From contig CM059622.1 of NCBI GenBank assembly GCA_030435675.1, forward strand, positions 14,260,001 to 14,324,000: a stretch of 64,000 nucleotides of DNA. The letters are read 5' to 3'. Position numbers and translations under genes: made by a program. How positions within the stretch are numbered: position 1 is the first letter of the stretch; every line of letters begins with the position of its first letter. A model generated the notes under the pieces. It was not told the origin of the DNA, made no database searches, and worked only from the letters and a program-made list of their open reading frames with translations. Of the stretch, positions 8,924 to 20,053 are shown in pieces. Source of the stretch: Steinernema hermaphroditum. Lineage: Eukaryota > Nematoda > Chromadorea > Rhabditida > Steinernematidae.

Positions 8924-11900
8924 ATGACGCTGGTGGAATCCGAAGGCTCTTCCCGAGGCATCGACATGTTCGACATGCACAGCGTTTCGGACGCACGTTC
9001 AGAATGTTCCTCGTTCTGCGGCGTTGGCAGCGACCTGCGATGGTCATGTGTGCCTGTAGATGCTGATGAAGAGATGCTTCTGGCCGAATTCGTGAAGAAG
9101 AGACCGAACGGTGCGATGCAGAAGCTGCCGAGAAGGCTCAAGTTCTACGGGCAGGTGTACACCACCACAGAAAATGTGAGTTTTCTTGATTTCTGGGGTG
9201 ACCATCAGGCTGCTATGTTTACTTCCTTTTAATACACATTGCAAATCCTAATTTCAGGGTAGATTAACATCAAACGGCGCCCAAGAACTCCTAATCGCGT
9301 GCCAAATGCACATTGCCTCTCTCGAAAGCCAGAAAGCACAGCCCGAGGCTTGTAGAATGATTCTAGAAGAGTCCATGCGACTTTTGATCCATGTAGAAGT
9401 TGCTGCGCGCCAAGTAGCCTTCTCAGAGCCTGCTGAATACAACATCATTACATCAGCATTACTCAGAACAGCTAAACAAGTCCAGTCGATCCAAACAACA
9501 GCAGTGTGTTCAGGGAGCGAGGAATTTCGAGAAGTGGGTTGATCTTTCCCCTTATTCCGTTGCATTTGTAGATTTAGAATTTCAAATTGCATGCTGTCCT
9601 ATTCATCTGGCTGAAGACCTACACCGTTTTGAATATTGTCAAAGGTTTGGTATTGTATAACTGGAGATTTTTTGACTAGGTTGTGTTATCTAGAAGTCAT
9701 ATCTGAACAAGAGGGCGGACAAATGACGAAAGAAGGCTTGACTCCTATCTTCGGCCCAGTTATTATGTGCGGACTTATTCGAATATCAGAACTCTTTGTA
9801 AGATCAATGCTTCATTCAAAGTAAAGCAGGCCATTTCAGGGCAGAACGAACGTGATCCCGTGCGAATGCGTAAAACAAGTGTGGATGACGCTATTCCTCG
9901 ACAGCGGCGGCAATTTCTGGAAGTATTTCTCTCTCTCCCTTAAAGAGGACTGGAAGGACCGTCTTGAATCCGAGTCAATCAGTGAAGATGAGTACTATCT
10001 TAAGATCGAGTTGGAGAACATGGTCGGTGCCCATGTCTCCCTCACCGTGTTCTTCGATGTGGCGCTCGATTTGATCTCAGCCTTCATTTGCGGTGAGCGT
10101 TGTTCCCTACGGGGCGCTGTTCCTCAACGATTTCGTTCAGAATCTAGGGTGGAAAACGACTTCATAATAGCCCATGAAGCCATTGTGTCGATTCTCAACA
10201 GCAATGGAGACGTCCCACGATCACGATGCTTTTTCCGAGTCGTGCAACTCTTCTCGTCGGCACCTCACATGGCTGTTGGAAGCAGTACTTACCTCAATTT
10301 ACTGAAATCCTCTATTACGGATGGTGTGAATTCGGTTACTTCCGCGATTCCCGATATCCCCGATCTTTCCGTGGACCGCCCTATCCGTGATCATGCCCTT
10401 CTGGTCCAGGATTTCTATAAGAACGAGATAAGCACGCCGTCGTCTCTTGGCGCCATGAGCTTCACATGGGATATGCAGGTCAACATCAAGCTAGTTCTGT
10501 TGATCTTTTCTGGTATGCTTTGTTGTTCTATGAGATGTGAGTCAGACCTGTTTAGATCCTGATGTGTGGAGAGCGCAACAGAACGCGCTGTGGACGTTCT
10601 TCAAAGACCTCATGGAGTCCTCTAAGTCCGTAGAGCAGTTGAATTTAACATTCTTGCTGGTCCTGTCCGTTTTGGCAGAGATCGACGGTATTTCCGTGCA
10701 TTGTGTTATGTTCTCATCAACTTTTGCAGCCAGAAGAACGGTCAGATTCGCTCAGAAGTTCACCGAATTCCTGGAATCTCTTTTCACCAAACATGAGCCG
10801 AAGCGGTTGCTGAATACTTGCTGCTTAGTTGCGCATTACATGAATTCCTCAGAGCCGTTGAAAGGTAGCAGATGCCATGAAACTAATCAATTTACCGATT
10901 ACTTTCAGTTCTCTCCAAGTTCGCGTACAAGCTCTTGTCACCCTCCCTTATGAATCTGCTCCCCGATCACTTCGACTTCTTCACCAAACACCAATTTACC
11001 GATTTTGCTCTTCAATGCTGCGAAATTTGGTCGAAACAGCCTCAACGGCTGTGCCTCGAAATGACCAGATACATTGGATTCTGCGTGGCGGCACTGGGGG
11101 AGGATGGGCAGAAAAGATGCATTGCGTTAATCAAGGAGGGTGCTGCAAAAAGAGAAGGTTGGGTCAGGCTGGAGTATCTCACGGAATTCGTTGTTCGATT
11201 CCTCGACAACAAACCTGACGGATCTCCTCCCTCGTTCAATCCCTTTTCAATGAACACTTTGTGGGCGTCTGTTGCACTGAGTCAGATCAAATCGGATGGT
11301 AGGTTGTGGATTGCTGAAGTACCGTAACGGTCCCGTACGTAGACGTTAAGAAGGTCAGCTTCACTTACTGTAACAAGCTCTTCGATTGGTTCGTCGATCC
11401 CGAGGTGATTCCATTTCCTCCGGATTACTCCACGTCACAAAAAGATGTCTTTAAATGGTACATGGAGGTTAGTTTCTCTGAGGATACTCTAGCTTTCTGT
11501 ATTTCGCGTTTAGGCGATAGTGAGTGGACAGAATTGCGAAGAGAATTTGAGATTTACGGAGTGGTTTAACGTTGAGCTGGTGCACGCATGGTTGGATTCA
11601 TTCTCAAACGCTTCCGACTCTCGAGGTAATGAGTGGAAAGTCATCTTCTAGGTTCATGGGTAGCACTTTAGATGTCGAACAACAACAATGGCTCTGCGAG
11701 TGCTTCTGCTGCATGTTTGAAACAGTCGGAACTCATATCTTCAGCGAAGGCGGAAATCTGTTTCTAAACCGGTTTCTACTTGCAATCAGGCAGCGAATAC
11801 CCGTAAGATCTGGCGATGTTAGGCTCTGTCATCCATATTACCCTTTAGGTCCTCAGTTCAGTATTCCAAGACGAAGAAAGAATAAACTTCCTACTCCGAG

Positions 11901-12100
11901 CGTCACATGCGCTCCTCCGAATTCCCTTCTCCGGGGACCCCTTCGTCAGGACCATCGTGCAGTTTGTTGAAGCCATGGGCGAATCGCCAAGAATAAAGGA
12001 AATTCTGACGAGCTGTGAGGATTCCAGTCAGGGAAGACTCGTACTAGAGCAGATCACGAAGTCCGGGAGATTCGCTTATCATATGAAGATTAGGAAATAA
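8924..12100 (+). CDS. Unrecognised helical protein, 866 aa, 13 exons
   Basis: Thirteen exons join in phase with no internal stop: 8924-9175, 9258-9533, 9578-9644, 9694-9797, 9840-10092, 10141-10512, 10556-10687, 10730-10864, 10909-11298, 11343-11467, 11514-11625, 11672-11802, 11849-12100. No signal peptide or clear membrane segment is seen. The protein is rich in amphipathic helices throughout (for example EYNIITSALLRTAKQVQSI, about residue 150) and reads like an armadillo/HEAT-type scaffold, but I recognise no family. The N-terminus is Ser/acidic (SVSDARSECSSFCGVGSD), then come basic residues (KLPRRLKFYG). Introns are 33-83 bp. The start follows TTCCAG by 9 bases. The alternative acceptor at 11655 in the 12th intron gives a stop, so the acceptor at 11671 is preferred. 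Confidence 0.8.
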
Positions 12101-12227
12101 AACATTCAAGATCGCAAGACTGTAGTTTGTCGAAGTTATGAAGTCTTCAAAGGACCAAGCACGTGTATATCGCCTGTCAAAACACGACATGTTGACGCTC
12201 AACTAGACTCTAGGCGATGGGCGCTCC

Positions 12228-12233
12228 TTATCA
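12228..12233 (-). promoter_or_regulatory. GATA core site upstream of P450
   Basis: TTATCA (TGATAA on the minus strand) lies 56 bp upstream of the P450 start. GATA factors drive intestinal genes in nematodes. A single six-base core is weak evidence. Confidence 0.3.
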
Positions 12234-12288
12234 CCTTCCTTTTCTGCCTATGTAAACCACTATCAGCACTTCTTGCTGCTTACTCCTC

Positions 12289-14159
12289 ATGTCAGCGTTC
12301 ACCCTTGTTTTGATTTCTCTGGTAGTTTGGGCGATTTCCGCATTCTTATGGTAGGCGCTGTCTAAATCCTCGTCTAGACGTCTCATAGGGGCCGCTACAA
12401 ACTGATGCGCAGACGAGACGAATTGGGTCTGTCTGGACCGCCGGCTGGTCTTCTCACTGGCAACATATGGAACATCTTGATGTGGACGAAGAAGGTAAAG
12501 AAGAGCGAAGTGTGCAGGATTACGGTATTTGTCTAGAATGGGATCGAGTCTATGCCGTATCTTCGGTTTGAGTGGGCTAAGAAGTATGGCGAGACTTTTG
12601 GGTAAGTTTTAGTGATAAAATAAAAGCTAAAATAGAGCGGAAGATGACGAAAAAGAGGAGCGGGAGCAGAGGGCTTCTAATAAGCAGGACCCTTAAGGGT
12701 GTACATCGGCACAGAACTTGAAATCTCGACAACCAACCTTGAAATCATGAGAGAAGTGTGCATCAAGCAATTCTCCAAGTTCACCGACCGTCCTCTCATC
12801 GGCTTCGCCGAGGGCTTCCCGCTGGAAACGGGCGTTCTGATGGCGAAACGCGGGAAAGGAGAAGATGGCTACGGATGGAAGGAGATGAGATCCGTCGTAT
12901 CGCCGACCTTTTCAAGTGGGAAGCTGAAATTGGTACCGGGGAGACGGAGATACCGTATGAAATAGAGGTTTAGATGCACGACGCGATCTACAAACGCGTC
13001 AAAACGCTTGCTGAGGTGCTTGTGGAAAAGAGCGTCACTGTTGGAGAGCTGGACATTTATGAGTAGGGTGAAGATGATGAGACGGTAGCCAATTTGAGTG
13101 AATTGTAGTGAATTCCAAGCGCTCACTCTCGATGTCATCGGCCACTGCGCCTTTGGTGTCGAGTGCAATTCGCTGCAGAATCGAGAAGACGCCTTCTATG
13201 TGAACTGCCGGAAGTTCTTCAACGAGCAGACGCTTGATAAGTCCTGGGCAATGATTCTCTCAGGTGGGTGCAGTGTATGCCATCTGATAGTGTTGCTTCA
13301 GCAATATTTCAAATCCCCATACCCGGGTACGGTAACTTCATGAGAAGGCACTCAACCGTCGGCAAGATCGAGGATGTCCTCATTCGCCAACTCAGAAAAG
13401 TGGTCGAAACACGAAAGGACATGGGAAAGTACCCTACCGTTGATCTGATGCAGCTTCTCCTCGAACAGAGCCATCAAGAAGGCAATAAACCGATCATGCC
13501 GACCGATCGAATTGTCGCCAACTGCTACGCCTTCCTCTTGGCCGGATATGAGACCACCAGTACGGCGCTGGCCTTTACTGCGTGGCTTTTAGCCAAACAC
13601 CCGGATGTCCAGGATAGGTTGTATGAAGAGATAAGCGAAGCTTTTGGAGACAAGGTACTTATCCCAACTGATTTCGTGTTACATACAGTCATAGGACATC
13701 GACTACGAAAGCCTACATAAACTACCGTACTTCGACGCCGTCTTCAAGGAGTCGCTTCGCCTCAAACCGCCCGTGGTCTTCTTCACCTCTCGGAAATGCG
13801 TCGAAGAGACGACGATTTGTGGAGTACACATCCCAAAGGATATGATCGTCAGTTTCCCGGTTCTTGCTATCCACTGGAATCCGGACAATTGGCCCGATCC
13901 GTTGAAGTTTGATCCAGAGCGATTCACCGACGGAAAGAAGTACGATCCATTCACTTGGATACCGTTCGGAGTCGGGCCTCGTAACTGTGTGGGAATGAGG
14001 TTTGCCGAACACGAGTTCAAGTTGGCTTTGGCGGAGACGGTCCGCAAGCTGCGCTACGAAATGGGACCGAAATTCGAAGATCCTCTGAAGGGGAGAATTG
14101 CGACTGTGCTCTATCGTCCGCTGGACGGTGTTATGGTTAAAGTTGTAGCTAGAAAGTGA
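12289..14159 (+). CDS. Cytochrome P450, CYP3-clan/CYP13-like, 509 aa
   Basis: Eight exons (12289-12350, 12389-12494, 12537-12601, 12698-12932, 12974-13062, 13109-13263, 13302-13654, 13695-14159) join in phase. Residues 1-20 form the N-terminal ER membrane anchor (MSAFTLVLISLVVWAISAFL). The I-helix oxygen-binding motif AGYETTS is at about 316, the ExxR motif KESLRL at about 374, PERF near 430, and the heme loop FGVGPRNCVGMRFA at about 446-459 with the heme-ligand cysteine. Length is normal. It is a microsomal mono-oxygenase that uses NADPH-P450 reductase for oxidation of xenobiotics, sterols or lipids. The sequence has a CYP13A-like style, but the subfamily needs a tree. Intron 3 ends in TTAAG, an atypical acceptor context. 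AATAAA is at 14171. Confidence 0.93.
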
Positions 14160-14247
14160 TTGCTGTGATGAATAAATCTAATATTTCTTATGAATAGCCT
14201 AGCAGACTGCTTAACAGGTTTCAAGCGCGCATTCCTTAGCCTAGCGG

Positions 14248-14270
14248 TGACCTACTTTCCCAACATATAA
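14248..14270 (+). promoter_or_regulatory. GYG promoter: ROR-type half site and TATA
   Basis: TGACCTACTTT (14248-14258) and ATATAA (14265-14270) lie 45-55 and 33-38 bp upstream of the ATG at 14303. The conserved block GACTGCTTAACAGGTTTCAAGC begins near 14203. Confidence 0.65.
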
Positions 14271-14302
14271 CTCTTCCATCGCTCCTCAGATTCACAGTCG
14301 CC

Positions 14303-14665
14303 ATGTCCTCTCTCCGTCTCCTCGCCTTCCTCTCCGCCTTCGTCGTCGCCTCGACCCTCGCCGACGGCTTCTTCCCCTACGGGGGATACGGCTGGGGCGC
14401 CGCTCCCCACTACGGACACAACTACGGTCACGGATACGGTAGTCAGCAGGGCTACGGCGGCAACAAAGGATTCGCCGACAAGTTCGCCCAGGGAGAGAAG
14501 TCCGACTGGTCGAACTACAACTACGGAGGCCACGAGAAGCACGCCGCCGGAGACGCCTACGGAAAGGAACACGTCGACGGGTATGGTAGCGCTCACGGAC
14601 ACGACGCCGGCTACGGATACGGTGCTCCCCACGGGTACGGATACGGCCCTAGCAAGCTGTGGTGA
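14303..14665 (+). CDS. GYG-family secreted Gly/Tyr/His-rich protein, 120 aa
   Basis: An intronless copy starting MSSLRLLAFL, with signal peptide residues 1-20 and terminus PSKLW. It differs from the consensus by small changes (FFPYGGYGWG, GNKGFADKF, KEHVDGYG). It lies between the P450 poly(A) site and an unrelated plus-strand gene whose first recognisable codons begin about 75 bp after the GYG stop. AATAAA is at about 14713. Confidence 0.88.
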   Translation: MSSLRLLAFLSAFVVASTLADGFFPYGGYGWGAAPHYGHNYGHGYGSQQGYGGNKGFADKFAQGEKSDWSNYNYGGHEKHAAGDAYGKEHVDGYGSAHGHDAGYGYGAPHGYGYGPSKLW

Positions 14666-14740
14666 ACATCATAAGACATTTATTACACGTAACGAAGAAG
14701 AAATTTTGAAAGAATAAAACCTTTTGGAATCGAACACGAT

Positions 14741-15917
14741 GTGGCCGGCTCCCACAACGATCTCTTCGAGATTTTTGGCTCGACATACGATATCGAGCTT
14801 GCGGCCCGTGCTGTCGAAGCGATTGAAAGATTGCGAAAAATCGAATCTGTCACTCGTTTCACCGTGAGGGTTTACGGATCAGCGCCGTGTCTGTTATTTG
14901 TCAAAGTGTCAGTTTGTCCAGAATTTGGTGTACATGAGTTATTGCATGGTGGATTGGATGGATCCACGTTTTGTTTCTCCTTGCGAACTTTGTTCTCTTA
15001 TGATTCGTGTGCGTTTGCCTTGATCTCTTTCTCCCTACGTCGTGTTTTTTCGTGTATCCATTATTCCCAGTAACCAGCGTAATTCCAATTCTAGCGTTGT
15101 GCTCACTGACCTTTCTATTATCAACAGCCCATCCGGAATATGAAGAGAACTGTAAGATCTTATCCGGTACTAGCTACTTCTAACTTCGTGCTTTCAGTAT
15201 GGTCAAGCGCGCGGAGATGATATGCAGGCGGCAGGGTCTTCGAAGGGATCACGTGCATTTCGCCCGCCACAGATTCCAGGAGCAGACGTCAGCTTCGTGC
15301 TAGCAAGTGCATCCATTTTATTTCGTGGTAAAAGATCCGTTTTCAGCCGCAACTTCCGAGCCAGAGGTCTTCGAGAACCCTTTTTCCACAGGAGCCGGCA
15401 AAGATACAGTCCCCTCGAAGAACCCAAAGCCACTCGCAGCGATCCAAATGTGATACTCCGTCAAAACGACTGAAGCGAAACAGCACAACAGTAATAAACA
15501 ACAGTAAGAAAGCGTTCAGTAAGTGTATTGCTTAACTTCATTGGACAATGGTCGCTTGCAGATGAGTTTCTTGATCGTTCACCACAGCCTGAGCCACCTC
15601 TTCCACCGTCAATCGTCCGAAAGCTCGCTACATGCTCACTCGTGGAAAAGATGGAATTCCATGATGTCTTCGACTCGATGGACAGGATATCGAGAAAATG
15701 TTACGGCATCGAGAACGGAACGGAAGCGGTGAAATCAATTCAGCAGAAAACAAGGGAACTTTACGCGGATAAACTCAAAGACGAGAAGCGAAAGATCTTG
15801 GTGTGGGGAAGCGTTGTGCCGGACGAGTCTGCGGAGGATGACAACAATCAGCAGCCGGAACAGGAGGGTAGTAGCCATTCGGCCGCCCACTATAAAAAGT
15901 ATTGTTACTGGGATTAA
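14741..15917 (+). CDS. Basic, Pro/Ser-rich protein of unknown function, 5' end unresolved
   Basis: Five exons join in phase: up to 14863, 15128-15151 (a 24-nt microexon), 15198-15296, 15347-15518, 15562-15917. The frame reads back from 14863 to a stop near 14690 without an ATG, so the true first exon is missing or lies upstream of the GYG copy at 14303. The centre is basic and Ser/Pro-rich with a likely nuclear signal (PSKRLKRN). The last exon is helical (MEFHDVFDSMDRISRKCYG and KTRELYADKLKDEKRK) with an acidic, Gln-rich tail. I do not recognise the family. The phase agreement over four introns supports a real gene; a nuclear location is inference. Confidence 0.55.
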
Positions 15918-16089
15918 TGCACTCTGAAATGTTTGCTATTCTATATTTCTATTCTATGTACTAACGATATCGATGCGTAAATCGTCTCTGGTACTGTGAC
16001 ACGTGTGCAGAATGTTTCCGCGACGATGGGCTGTCCCGAGAAGTTATGTCTTTTAAACGTTTATTTGGATTTTATATGAAGCACGATGT

Positions 16090-16461
16090 TCACCACAGCT
16101 TGCTAGGTCCATATCCGTATCCGTGGGGAGCACCATATCCATAGCCGGCGTCATGTCCGTGGGCGCTACCGTACCCGTCGGCATGTTCCTTTCCGTAGGC
16201 GTCTCCGGCGGCGTGCTTCTCGTGGCCTCCGTAGTTGTAGTTCGACCAGTCGGACTTCTCTCCCTGGGCGAACTTGTCGGCGAATCCTTTGTCGCCACCA
16301 TAGCCCTGCTGGCTACCGTATCCGTGACCGTAGGCGTGTCCGTAGTGGGGAGCGGCGCCCCATCCGTAGCTTCCGTAGCCTCCGTGGGGGAAGAAGCCGT
16401 CGGCGACTGTCGAGGCGACGACGAAGGCGGAGAGGACGGCAAGGAGACGGAGAGAGGACAT
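16090..16461 (-). CDS. GYG-family secreted Gly/Tyr/His-rich protein, 123 aa
   Basis: An intronless copy starting at 16461 with signal peptide [20 protein letters not shown]. It has GYGSYGWG in place of GYGGYGWG and AYGHGYG in place of NYGHGYG; the terminus is PSKLW. The 3' flank holds CCAAATAAACGTTTA just downstream of the stop, nearly the same as after the copy at 42381. It lies between the unknown basic-protein gene and the MFS transporter. Confidence 0.88.
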   Translation of the reverse strand: MSSLRLLAVLSAFVVASTVADGFFPHGGYGSYGWGAAPHYGHAYGHGYGSQQGYGGDKGFADKFAQGEKSDWSNYNYGGHEKHAAGDAYGKEHADGYGSAHGHDAGYGYGAPHGYGYGPSKLW

Positions 16462-16493
16462 GGCGAATGTGGATCTGAGGAGAGATGGAGGAG

Positions 16494-16516
16494 TTATATG
16501 CGGGGAAAGTAGGTCA
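16494..16516 (-). promoter_or_regulatory. GYG promoter: TATA and ROR-type half site
   Basis: ATATAA on the minus strand (16494-16499) and AAAGTAGGTCA on the plus strand (16506-16516) stand at the family spacing. The upstream block runs to about 16570 (GTTAAGCAGTCCGCTATATT). Confidence 0.65.
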
Positions 16517-16650
16517 CCGCTAGGCTAAGGAATGTGCGCTTGAAACGTGTTAAGCAGTCCGCTATATTGCGTTTTTATCGTTTATTTAAAGGGTAACTAT
16601 GCATAATCGAAGGATTCTACTTTAAAGATAAAGGGAAAAGTTTCATTTAC

Positions 16651-18958
16651 TTATTTGCTGCGTTCAGATTCAGTTTCGCTCAGCTCCGTAGCATTCAACG
16701 AAGAAGGGACAGAAAGCTGACGCATATGGTTATAAAATACGGTCCACAGAGATAGAACAACGGCTCCCATTATCATTTGGAGCAGCCAAATAGTCGCCGG
16801 GCCATGGGATGCATACAACCATCCGATAGAGAGCGAGGCGAGAATTCGGCCAATTCCTGCCGTCAAGAAGAGGATGCCTTGCATAGTCCCTTGTCTTCGT
16901 GGCCCGAGCACTCTGGCATGGACGGTGTTCAAGCAGATGTCGATCGTGGGGTAGCCGAGTCCAACGCAGACGATGAATGCAATGTAGAACACCCATGGAC
17001 TGATGGCTGGGGTAGTAGAGCACCACTGCAGTTTGTCGACATTGCAACCAGTGAGATTTTCGGTGGCATCTGGGGATCTTGGCTCATCATACATGTGCTA
17101 GAACTCACTGTTGGTGTGGTATGTGGTGATATTTCCTGGCAAGAACGCCCATGGATAAGTGATGAACAGGAATCCGGTGTAGAGAGATAGACCGGCAATG
17201 GTCCCAATCCGATATCGTACACTAAACAAGCGGATTTCTTTCTCGAAATGCCCTCATGTACAACGCTACACTTTGTCGAGTTTGAAGCCAAAGAAGACAA
17301 AGAACACGAGGACATTAAGTCCAGCCATGAACCCATGGGCAAGTGCCCCTTTTTCGACGGTTTCCTCTTTAGTGAAGGCGAAGACCGTCATGGCCAAGGG
17401 ACTCAGAACGCTGAAGGTACCGTACATAGCAAGGGGACCGATGAAGAACACTTACACTTCGATGCTTGTGTAGATGAACTGCTGAACGAATTTTGAAAGA
17501 TTGCAGATTAGAACGGCGATTCTGTTGTACTGGGGCACTTTGACTTTGACGTTGTTTGACTGAAAACATAGGCAGTAATGAGGGCCGGAAATGTCAGTCA
17601 CTCTCTAATCAATTCAAGGGCCAAATGGTCCAATAATCTAGCACCAAGGTCTGTTATGCAAGGAAGATAGATCTTGTGGCGACACGACTTAACCCCGCGT
17701 TATAAGTCATCGAAATCAGCTTACCCAGAGACCACTTAAGGGCGATCTTAACTCATAATTTCGCCAGGCATTCGAACTTTCCTAATCGACCGCTCCAAAA
17801 AAAAGGGATATTACGGGTCATCAAAGGAGTGCCGCCGTCGGATAAGGGCAACAATTCAAAAGAGGATCAGCTGGCTCCTAAATCAATAACTGAGCGACCT
17901 AGATGGTCGGATAGTATTCCCCGTTCTTCATTCGTTCTATTCACCCCTTATTGCCTTTATTATTTAAGGCGTAATTACCCAAGTTTGAGATTCCCAATTT
18001 CTTCGTACATCCGATCTCTCAAAGTCCAGCGTGGCAGCAAATCCAGCGAGCACTGAGCCGTCACCCGTATCAAAGGTCCACGGAGGCCCCCCACCTCCGC
18101 ACAGATCTCTAATGCAAATGGTCCAAAAATCTAGTTTTTCTTTGTTAAGATAGTTCCCACGGAAGCTAGATAAGTTAATAAGGTTTATCCTATGATAAGA
18201 AAGCGTAAACTTACTTCATCATTCTTCTCAATTCCAACGCGGTGCTCCTCAAAGATACGGTAAAGACAGAGCAGGCACAGCACGTTCATCACACATCCCG
18301 CATACGAAGAAGCTGTGTAGATGTTGAGTCTCCAATTCGAAAAAAGCCGAACGCCAGGATGCGAAAGTCGGTTGAAAAGCAGTTGAAGAAGAGGCCCCGC
18401 TACCGCACCCGTCACTAAGCCGCCTGTGATCAAGGAGTTGGCCCTGGCCAAATCGTTTGGATGCGAACAAGTCGATGCATATGTGTGGAGAAGAGCTAAG
18501 TTAGCTGAACTGTAGAGTTGGTGATCTTGATGGAATGTGAGACCATCTGACCTGATCCAACTCCAGTGAGAAATCGAGCCAGTAGGACGGAATATCTCCT
18601 ATTATAGGGCAGCACTTCACTGCTGAGATAGATGAGATTTCCCAGAAACATAGAGCTCAGGCCTCTAGCCACAGGCAATCGAACCTGCCGAATCTTGTTG
18701 CTCACATAGCCAAGAAGAGGCGAAGCAAGGCACTGTGCCACGCTGCATCCCGCCACGATGTAGCTAAGGAATTCTTCGGTGGCTTCTTCATCGATCTAAA
18801 GAGTTTCTATGTCGCTATTTGGAAATGGAGAATGATACAGTTTTCAAGTAGGGCCAGAGGTTAGTGAACAATATGCTGAATTCGACGGAAGCGCAGAATG
18901 GAAGGAAGGAGGAAACATAGAGAGAGCGCCAGTCGGTCTTTGGAACGACCGAAGGCAT
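16651..18958 (-). CDS. Major facilitator transporter, MFSD8/CLN7-like, about 482 aa
   Basis: The exons proposed are 18839-18958, 18552-18795, 18215-18504, 17456-17559, 17272-17410, about 17109-17241 and 16651-17069. All join in phase, but the junction near 17242-17271 implies a 30-nt intron and is uncertain. The order of features matches MFSD8: KTDWRSLYV before TM1, LWPYLK after it, an MFS loop 2-3 (LLGYVSNKIRQVRLP), RFLTGVGSG in TM4, a second-half GPRRQGTMQG loop, and about 12 hydrophobic segments. MFSD8 proteins are lysosomal membrane transporters. An alternative upstream ATG at 19111 would add about 51 residues. The ~650-bp intron 17560-18214 carries an insertion with an SL1-like sequence. 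The C-terminal tail is hydrophilic. Confidence 0.75.
17623..18134. repeat. About 475-bp insertion flanked by 19-bp direct repeats
   Basis: AAATGGTCCA-A-ATCTAG type repeats at 17623-17641 and 18116-18134 agree at 18 of 19 positions, as a target-site duplication would. The insert lies in an intron of the MFS gene. Within it (17968-17989) is an SL1-like 22-mer. No poly(A) tract or open frame longer than about 75 codons is seen. Confidence 0.5.
17968..17989 (+). other. SL1 spliced-leader-like sequence
   Basis: The 22 bases match nematode SL1 at 20 positions, with an unbroken identical run TAATTACCCAAGTTTGAG. The next bases are ATTCCC, not a GT splice donor, so this is not a functional SL RNA gene as it stands. 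Confidence 0.6.
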
Positions 18959-19213
18959 TTCGATCAATTTGAGAAAGGGATGTTTACGTGGAAGTGTAAC
19001 GCACTTTTTCGCTTTGTGCTCAGCCAATAAACCTGTTCTTCTTTGATGTATGATGTACAACAAACGAAGGAGTCTGTTTAGCGAAGTAGACACTTTTTCC
19101 CAGATGTGCATGATATGTGGTGGCGGCCAATTGTTCAGTGTACCAGTGGTCTCTGCCAGTGACGATACATCAGCTGCCGCTGTACATATGTTTAGTGGGA
19201 ATATGGCTAATGT

Positions 19214-19285
19214 GGGGGCATAGCTCAGTGGCAGAGCATTCGACTGCAGATCGAGAGGTCACCGGTTCAAATCCGGTTGCTCCCT
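19214..19285 (+). tRNA. tRNA-Cys (GCA)
   Basis: The 72 nt are identical to the gene at 1923-1994: same acceptor stem, anticodon GCA and T-arm. The flanks (ATGTG before, ATGTTTTTT after) also agree for a short distance, which fits a duplicated block. It precedes the GYG copy at 19639 in the same direction. Confidence 0.95.
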
Positions 19286-19583
19286 ATGTTTTTTCTTTTA
19301 CTAATGATCATTTTTAGTTCTTTTTTTCTGGTGAACACCATCCAGTTTTTCGCCTTTTCATCTCGTTTCGCGTCGATGCTCATGATTCGCCCTTCGCCAA
19401 CGAAAATTTTATTGATGGTGTGTCTTAGTCTTTTATGTTATTAAATTTTTATTATATAAACCCATTATTGAACAGATTGTCAGGTTTTCCCAATGTCACC
19501 AATGTGGGATACTAATCGTGACTCCGTAATATGCGTAGTGGCAAGCTGAATAATTTTCAAGTGCACATTCCTTAGCCTAGCGG

Positions 19584-19606
19584 TGACCTACTTTCCCCGT
19601 ATATAA
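19584..19606 (+). promoter_or_regulatory. GYG promoter: ROR-type half site and TATA
   Basis: TGACCTACTTT (19584-19594) and ATATAA (19601-19606) lie upstream of the ATG at 19639 with the family spacing. Similarity upstream of the CAAGTGCACATTCCTTAGCC block is weaker than in other copies. Confidence 0.65.
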
Positions 19607-19638
19607 CTCCTCCATCGCTCCTCAGATCCACAGTCGCC

Positions 19639-20010
19639 ATGTCCTCTTTCCGTCTCCTCGCCGTCCTCTCCGCCTTCGTCGTCGCCTCGACGCTCGCCGA
19701 CGGCTTCTTCCCCCACGGAGGCTACGGGGGCTACGGCTGGGGTGCCGCTCCCCACTACGGCTATGGATACGGTCACGGATACGGTAGTCAGCAGGGCTAC
19801 GGCGGCGACAAAGGGTTCGCCGACAAGTTCGCCCAGGGAGAGAAGTCCGACTGGTCGAACTACAACTACGGAGGCCACGAGAAGCACGCCGCCGGAGACG
19901 CCTATGGAAAGGAACACGCCGACGGGTACGGTAGCGCTCACGGACACGACGCCGGCTACGGATACGGTGCCCCCCACGGATACGGATATGGACATAGCAA
20001 GCTGTGGTAA
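19639..20010 (+). CDS. GYG-family secreted Gly/Tyr/His-rich protein, 123 aa
   Basis: An intronless copy starting MSSFRLLAVL, with a normal signal peptide. It has [11 protein letters not shown] in the first Gly/Tyr block and HSKLW at the end. It forms a block with tRNA-Cys upstream and a decayed F-box-like gene downstream, which parallels the left edge of the window. Confidence 0.88.
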   Translation: MSSFRLLAVLSAFVVASTLADGFFPHGGYGGYGWGAAPHYGYGYGHGYGSQQGYGGDKGFADKFAQGEKSDWSNYNYGGHEKHAAGDAYGKEHADGYGSAHGHDAGYGYGAPHGYGYGHSKLW

Positions 20011-20053
20011 ATATGGACGTTTCTGCAACTGATAAAGATTTATGTAAAGATTA

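Noticed and set aside
17968..17989. Functional SL RNA gene
   Set aside because: There is no GT donor after the leader, no Sm-binding site, and no snRNA-type 3' sequence.
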